From NCBI RefSeq assembly GCF_000331105.1, contig NC_020054.1, positions 4,452,257-4,516,256 of the forward strand: DNA of 64,000 bases. Direction: 5' to 3'. Within the stretch, counting starts at the first letter, position 1, and each line of letters opens with the position of its first letter. Position numbers and translations under genes: made by a program. The stretch is from Fibrella aestuarina BUZ 2. Its GTDB lineage: Bacteria; Bacteroidota; Bacteroidia; Cytophagales; Spirosomataceae. The notes under the pieces are model-generated. The model was not told where the DNA came from and did not search any database. It worked only from the letters and a program-made list of their open reading frames with translations. Shown one piece after another: positions 59,874 to 64,000 of the stretch.

Positions 59874-61628
59874 CTACACAATGGCCGGTAACAGGTGGGT
59901 CAGCTGCGGCTTGCTGATGGTGAGGTAATAAAACACCGTGTCGCAGGCGTCGGTTAAGTGGGTGGTCTGGTGCTGGGGTATCTCCCGGTTTTTTTCGTCG
60001 GCTTTGTCCTTCTCAAAACCGTTGCGGCCCTCCTTAGCCTCGGCGTCGGCCATTGCCTCAAAGGTGTACTTTGTATTCTCCCGGTTGAAGCGTTGAATGG
60101 CGAACCGGTCGTCGGCTTCCCTCAGGGCCACGCCCCACCCTAGATAGCGGGTCATGTGGCCGGGCACCTCCCCGATATAAATTTGGCGAATCTTCCAGCC
60201 CCGGCGCTTGAGTACCTTGATAACCTCATCGGCATAGGTCAGGTCTGACTTCCCATCCTTACCCACAGCGGTCTGGTCATAAACGTAATGCACCTCCTTT
60301 CGATGCCAGTACTCGTAGTAATCACAAAAGGCCTCGGTCACTGAGCTAATCTTGGCCGGTGAAGGGGCATAGAAGCTTTTGAGGTGCCGTACCATGTCCT
60401 TACCCGTCAGGTTACCCTTGGCAAACCGACTATGGCGCTGGGCTACGTGCAGACAGTTGAAGGAGGCCCCATAGTCACCGCCGAGCGTCAGGGCCTGCGC
60501 GTTGTCGATGTCGGCATCCTTCCTACAGTCGTTAAACGCGCGGGTGCCAAAATCAAATTTATCGACGTAGCTATAGTCGACTGCGTCATAGTAGTGCAGC
60601 TGCTCGTTAAGATCCGGGTAGTACTTGTTTTCACCTCCTGTATCCCGTTTGTTCAGAATCGAGGTGTTGAAGATTGAGCGGGGCATGGTGCGGTACATAT
60701 CCCGGAAATACTTCAGGCCCAATACATGCACGTTGACAAACGACGAAAAATCCAGAAAGTGGGTCAACTCCTTACGGAGTTCATTGATCTGTCCCTCATA
60801 GTGGGCAATACGGCGCAACCGGCCGTTGTTATTGGCTGAGGTGGGCAGCTTCTGCTTTTCTCGCCAGATTTCCAGTTGCAGGGCCAGTATGAGTCGGATG
60901 GCTTCCTGATTGTGGGGTTTATTGCATTCGTCTTCGGCCTCGAAGACCCAGCGGCCGCCCTTGGTGGTCGGCATGTCGGTGGTGAATACCTCCCCGTGGT
61001 GCTCGGCCAGATGACCGAACCGCTCTTTGTTGCCCCGGTTGATGGGCCGGGTTTCCTCGTCGAGCTTTTTCTTGTTTAAAAATTTGACCTCATCCCCGAT
61101 GATCCAGTCGACCGACAGACCGTTCGACGTGCCGGGCCGGTCCTGGCTCACCAGCCGCATGGCGGCGGCCGTGTTGCCGTTGCGGATGAAGATGCTATGC
61201 TCCGGGCTAAGGGGCGCGTTAAAGGGCAATTGCAGCTTGTATTTGGGATCAGGGAACCGACGTACCCAAAAATCGCGGTCCCGCTCGTAGCCCAGCCGTT
61301 GAAAGCCCTGAAACAGGGCGGGCAGCGTGCGGTCCAGCAGCTGAATGTACGTGGTACCCAAGGCCACACCCGACGAGCGCGGCATCACCTCTACGTTCCG
61401 ATGCACGCGCGGGGCCAGAATACCGTCTGATTTACCACCCGCCCGGCCGATCACCGCCGTGCAGTTCGCGGCGCCGACCGTCAAAGCCAGCAATTGAGCC
61501 TTGTTCATGTGGCCCTCGGCCACTTCGATGCTTTCCTGGGCCAGCGCCTCGGTGTTGGGCTGAAGGCTTGACAGGACTTTATACAGCGCTTGTTCCATCG
61601 GCTGGGGGTACGTCTTCGAAGTCGACAT
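59874..61628 (-). CDS. terL: Terminase large subunit
   Basis: A 584-aa DNA-packaging motor. The ATPase half has a Walker A-like GRAGGKSDG (residues 61-69) and Walker B LSVDWIIGDEVKF (about 170-182). The C-terminal RuvC-like nuclease has LTLGGDYGASFN and HYVYDQTAVGKDGKSD with conserved acids. It cuts concatemeric phage DNA and drives it into the capsid through the portal. Its start overlaps the small-subunit gene by 50 bp. Confidence 0.9.
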   Translation of the reverse strand: MSTSKTYPQPMEQALYKVLSSLQPNTEALAQESIEVAEGHMNKAQLLALTVGAANCTAVIGRAGGKSDGILAPRVHRNVEVMPRSSGVALGTTYIQLLDRTLPALFQGFQRLGYERDRDFWVRRFPDPKYKLQLPFNAPLSPEHSIFIRNGNTAAAMRLVSQDRPGTSNGLSVDWIIGDEVKFLNKKKLDEETRPINRGNKERFGHLAEHHGEVFTTDMPTTKGGRWVFEAEDECNKPHNQEAIRLILALQLEIWREKQKLPTSANNNGRLRRIAHYEGQINELRKELTHFLDFSSFVNVHVLGLKYFRDMYRTMPRSIFNTSILNKRDTGGENKYYPDLNEQLHYYDAVDYSYVDKFDFGTRAFNDCRKDADIDNAQALTLGGDYGASFNCLHVAQRHSRFAKGNLTGKDMVRHLKSFYAPSPAKISSVTEAFCDYYEYWHRKEVHYVYDQTAVGKDGKSDLTYADEVIKVLKRRGWKIRQIYIGEVPGHMTRYLGWGVALREADDRFAIQRFNRENTKYTFEAMADAEAKEGRNGFEKDKADEKNREIPQHQTTHLTDACDTVFYYLTISKPQLTHLLPAIV

Positions 61629-62163
61629 CTTCGATGATGAGTTCTTTTTTGGCTTTTTCGCCCAGGAACCGCTGTACGGCCCGATCCAGATTCGGCACGT
61701 CCTTGGCCCCGACCAGCGCCGGATTAAACGACAGGTTCAGAATGATCTGTTTAGCACCGGCGGCTTCCTCGTCTTCGGGCTTATCGAAGCCGCCCAGCTT
61801 GATCAGATTGGCGTGGCACATGGCCTTTACCGAATCTTTATTGGTGGTGTGGGCCAGCTTCTCGATCCGGGCGCGCAGGCGGATTTTTTCGAATTCGCTG
61901 TTGATCTGCTCCATCGAGCCGAAAAACCGTTTACAGTCGCGCACGTCGTTCCAGGCCGTGCCTTCGCTGATTGTGAATTCTTCCACCAGCAATTGCACCA
62001 CGTCGTAATCGGTGCGGGGCTGTAGGTCGAGCAGGTACGAGCGGGCAATCTTCCAGCGCATGACCCGCCCGGCCAGTTCGTCGGGTAGGTCTTCGCCTTT
62101 GTTAAAGTGGCGCATGATCTTGTCATAGATCACGTCGTAACGCGCCGCATCGGTTCGTTTCAT
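61579..62163 (-). CDS. Terminase small subunit-like protein
   Basis: A 194-aa protein. The helical N-terminal half (TISEGTAWNDVRDCKRFFGS) resembles the DNA-recognition part of small terminases of Bacteroidota phages. The acidic C-terminus (LIIEDVDFEDVPPADG) would contact the large subunit. The 50-bp overlap with terL supports the pairing. Confidence 0.6.
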   Translation of the reverse strand: MKRTDAARYDVIYDKIMRHFNKGEDLPDELAGRVMRWKIARSYLLDLQPRTDYDVVQLLVEEFTISEGTAWNDVRDCKRFFGSMEQINSEFEKIRLRARIEKLAHTTNKDSVKAMCHANLIKLGGFDKPEDEEAAGAKQIILNLSFNPALVGAKDVPNLDRAVQRFLGEKAKKELIIEDVDFEDVPPADGTSAV

Positions 62164-62447
62164 GAGGGTTCAGTTTGGCGTTGCTGCTCCCGCAATTGCA
62201 GCATGAGCGTCTGGGCCGGGCTGCTGCCCTGGCGGGCAAGCGAGCGGCCGGCTTTGCGGATCTCCAGTTCGGCGGTAATGGTGCCTTTCTGGTAGGCCTG
62301 CCAGAGTTCGCCCTGGCGCAGGTACTCGGCCGTTACGTGATGGGGCCGCAGTTGCAGGAACGCGGCAATCTGTTCAAGGGAAAAGAAGTGGCCGGCCAGC
62401 TCTTCCACGGCTGCCAGCTGGGTGTCGTCGAGTGTAATCGGGTTCAT
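62160..62447 (-). CDS. Small helix-turn-helix-like packaging-module protein
   Basis: 95 aa from the ATG at 62447, overlapping the PLD-like gene by 4 bp; a longer start to 62486 reads through that gene. The stretch FFSLEQIAAFLQLRPHHVTA looks like a helix-turn-helix and may recognise DNA for packaging. Ends in a Gln-rich helix. Not assigned to a family. Confidence 0.5.
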   Translation of the reverse strand: MNPITLDDTQLAAVEELAGHFFSLEQIAAFLQLRPHHVTAEYLRQGELWQAYQKGTITAELEIRKAGRSLARQGSSPAQTLMLQLREQQRQTEPS

Positions 62448-63028
62448 GTCAACGGATGGGCTTTGCGCAACTCGGCATCGATCCACTGGCGGTGCAGCTG
62501 GGCCGCCTGCGCGTCGACGGCCACGACCGAGGCCTCGTAGCGGGGGTTATTGGTGAAATTGGCACTGGATACCACGGCGATCTGCCAGGTCTCGTTCTCG
62601 ATCACGGTAACTTTGGCGTGGTTGGCCGTAATGCGCACCCTGGCCGCCTGGCAGGTCAGGAAGGCGAGCACCTCCGGGGTACGTACCCGGACGCGGCCGT
62701 CGAGCAAGGCGTGCAGGCTTGTGATCACACCGGCGTCGAGCCCGCGCACCAGCTGACGCACGGCCGTTTCCGACATCGACCAGGTTGCCAGCGTCACGCG
62801 GGCCGGACCAGTCAGGGCCAGCAGGTGAAACAGTAGCTCGTGCATGGCCCACAAACCAGCTGAAGCCAGGTGATAATGGGTGCCAGGCTTAATGCAGGGA
62901 AGCACGTCGAGCAGATCGCTGTTCGGCGGGCAGATCACGCCGTCGACGGGGGTTTCCAGGGCAACGCCAACCGCCTGTTTTACCTGCGGCTGCGTCAGAT
63001 CGGTGACGGCGGCGGGGTCAAACAGCAT
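62444..63028 (-). CDS. PLD-like single-HKD protein
   Basis: A 194-aa protein. NHAKVTVIENETWQIAVVSS followed by ANFTNNPRYE matches the phospholipase-D superfamily HxKx4(D/E) motif with the usual SANFT tail; Glu stands for the last Asp. Only one HKD is present, so a dimer would be needed for catalysis, as in PLD-type nucleases. The N-terminal half has a Trp-containing sheet region (ARVTLATWSMSETAVRQL). In the packaging module a DNA-end or nuclease role is possible; substrate unknown. Confidence 0.7.
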   Translation of the reverse strand: MLFDPAAVTDLTQPQVKQAVGVALETPVDGVICPPNSDLLDVLPCIKPGTHYHLASAGLWAMHELLFHLLALTGPARVTLATWSMSETAVRQLVRGLDAGVITSLHALLDGRVRVRTPEVLAFLTCQAARVRITANHAKVTVIENETWQIAVVSSANFTNNPRYEASVVAVDAQAAQLHRQWIDAELRKAHPLT

Positions 63029-63758
63029 CGGCGGGCGGAGTTGAGCCCGTCAGGGCGGCTTCCAGTAGCTCCCGCTGCGCCTCGTACTCCCGCAGCTTAT
63101 CGGCGGCGGCCTGCCGGGTCTGGGGCGTGGTGGCTGCCTTTAGCTTCTTTTTGTAGCGGGAGATGTAGGTACGCACGTTGAGCAGCGTGGCGCGGTCGTC
63201 GACCGAATTACTAACCAGCTTGGTCTGCACTATCGGTAGAAAGCCGTGCTCGTCCAGATAAGCCACCCGCGCATACACCTGATCGATCTGTAGAGTCAGC
63301 TCCTTGATGCGGTAGGCAACCTGCAAACGCATTTGCCGGGCGGGTTCGTCGTCCTGCACCAGCGCGGCTAATGTCCGCAGCCGTGCCTTCTGTTCGGTGC
63401 GCCGGTCCATCAGCCCGTAGGCCTGTTGCAACAGCGCCGCGCGGGCGTTTGCCGACGTGGCAGCAGCCGGCGGGGCTGGTTCGATCGCTGGTGCATCCAC
63501 GTCAGCCAGACTACTGGCCACCGTGGATGCGGCCGACGTGGATGCGGCCGACGCCACTGGTTCGGCCTGGGGGCTGTGTTCGCTTAATTGCGCCGTTAAC
63601 GCTCCGCTTAATTTGCCGCGGGTAAACCGGTCTTCGCCCCGCTTCAGTACACGCAGCAGCAGGCCCTCGTAACCCGATTGCACAAGCAACGCCAGGCCTC
63701 GATCGTACTCGGCCAGTTCGTCGGCCAGCCATTCCCGTATGGCATCGTGTAGGGTCAT
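63018..63758 (-). CDS. Coiled-coil phage protein of unknown role
   Basis: 246 aa from the ATG at 63758. The N-terminus has a compact helical segment (LHDAIREWLADELAEYDRG), then an Ala/Ser/Pro linker with the repeated word SAAST, then a long coil (IKELTLQIDQVYARVAYLDE and YISRYKKKLKAATTPQTR). It overlaps the PLD-like gene by 11 bp. A scaffold or DNA-binding accessory is conceivable; no family recognised. Confidence 0.55.
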   Translation of the reverse strand: MTLHDAIREWLADELAEYDRGLALLVQSGYEGLLLRVLKRGEDRFTRGKLSGALTAQLSEHSPQAEPVASAASTSAASTVASSLADVDAPAIEPAPPAAATSANARAALLQQAYGLMDRRTEQKARLRTLAALVQDDEPARQMRLQVAYRIKELTLQIDQVYARVAYLDEHGFLPIVQTKLVSNSVDDRATLLNVRTYISRYKKKLKAATTPQTRQAAADKLREYEAQRELLEAALTGSTPPADAV

Positions 63759-63774
63759 TGTTTGGCTAGAAAAA

Positions 63775-63802
63775 AAGGACGGACCGACTAGGGCCCGTCC
63801 TT
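63775..63802 (-). terminator. Leftward rho-independent terminator
   Basis: AAGGACGG (63775-63782) pairs with CCGTCCTT (63795-63802). On the minus strand the stem is followed by a T-run (seven As at 63770-63776 on the + strand). It ends the transcript of the partial gene at the right edge. Confidence 0.75.
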
Positions 63803-63829
63803 CGTTGTTCGATCCGGTTTGTTCTGGTT

Positions 63830-64000
63830 TTACACTTTGCGAATGTGGGGCCACTCGATACCGAGCAGGTAGTCGACCTGCTCGGGGCTGAGCTCGTTCA
63901 CGTTAAACGAGCGCGCGGCGGCTGGCACGTAGTGCTCACCTGGAAGCAAATCGATCAGCTCGTAGCCCGACGTGGCGGATGGGGTCACCTCTGCCACTGG
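63830..64000 (-). CDS. C-terminal end of an unrecognised phage gene
   Basis: A leftward frame is open from the right edge to TAA at 63830-63832. The visible 56 residues include ATSGYELIDLLPGEHYVPAA and FNVNELSPEQVDYLLGIEWP, and the protein ends HIRKV. Only the tail is in the window, so no family can be given. It is the next gene upstream of the packaging module and is followed by a terminator. Confidence 0.5.
   Translation of the reverse strand, partial: PVAEVTPSATSGYELIDLLPGEHYVPAAARSFNVNELSPEQVDYLLGIEWPHIRKV

Larger units (their letters stand above)
32001..64000. mobile_element. Prophage integrated next to tRNA-Lys (left end to window edge)
   Basis: Everything right of the tRNA reads as a tailed-phage genome: tyrosine recombinase, tape measure, tail and fibre proteins, holin-like and M15 lysis proteins, portal, small and large terminase. 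All late genes run leftward with frequent 1-20 bp overlaps. The right attachment site is not in the window, so the element is at least 32 kb. No tail sheath was seen, which suggests a siphovirus-like particle. The end near the tRNA is attL; the exact core is unknown. Confidence 0.93.

Noticed and set aside
59688..59891. 67-aa plus-strand ORF between the switch and terminase
   Set aside because: Gly/Arg-rich product across the G-run cluster and terminator hairpin; no protein-like pattern.

Overview
The window looks like the chromosome of a G+C-rich Bacteroidota bacterium, most likely a Spirosoma-like member of the Cytophagales. That placement is inference. It rests on the SusC/SusD locus, Bacteroidota-style promoters, DUF1599, a DoxX/MauE-type protein of the BT_3928 kind and general protein style. 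No rRNA is present to confirm it. Host DNA occupies about 1-32,000. A leftward-transcribed prophage, entered next to a tRNA-Lys gene, fills about 32,000-64,000 and runs off the right edge.

Host part. Positions 1-2246 hold the 3' end of a beta-propeller/outer-membrane-barrel gene. Positions 2439-18,507 form an alpha-mannan utilisation locus, all on the + strand: GntR/UTRA regulator, MFS sugar porter, SusC, SusD, SusE/F-like lipoprotein, lipoprotein GH76, GH92, secreted GH76, ROK sugar kinase, and a long mannose-6-phosphate isomerase with an extra N-terminal domain. Together they can cut mannan at the surface, import the pieces, release mannose in the periplasm, carry it into the cytoplasm and convert it through mannose-6-P to fructose-6-P. 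A near-perfect palindrome before the porter gene, with a half-site at the regulator's start, is the likely GntR operator. Next come a three-repeat PepSY-like lipoprotein, fdhD with a YdeP-type molybdenum oxidoreductase, an orphan membrane protein resembling Pycsar effectors, two tandem secreted proteins with kinase-like motifs, a CorC-type CBS protein, a Nudix hydrolase, aroK, a DoxX/MauE protein, a DUF1599 protein and folP. Many host gene ends carry long perfect inverted repeats. Two of these are built from degenerate 7-bp and 10-bp tandem units with ATG cores.

Prophage part. The tRNA-Lys is followed by its terminator, a repeat-rich attachment region and a tyrosine recombinase. Next is a strikingly AT-rich gene for a HEPN-domain protein of the Apea type, the best candidate for a phage-carried defence gene. 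A 116-bp palindromic element comes next. The late genes all read leftward: partial gene at the right edge, coiled-coil protein, PLD-like protein, small and large terminase, [regulatory block], portal, DUF6712-like head protein, spanin-like pair, M15 endolysin, holin-like proteins, tail proteins, Ig-domain and beta-helix tail proteins, gp10-like protein and tape measure. No major capsid gene was recognised. The regulatory block at 56,987-59,625 sits between the terminase and the portal. It has a + strand pair of small genes facing a leftward five-gene operon that includes a RadC-like protein, and the same palindromic operator (TGGCA-N4-TGCCA) lies at both ends. I read it as the lysis/lysogeny switch.
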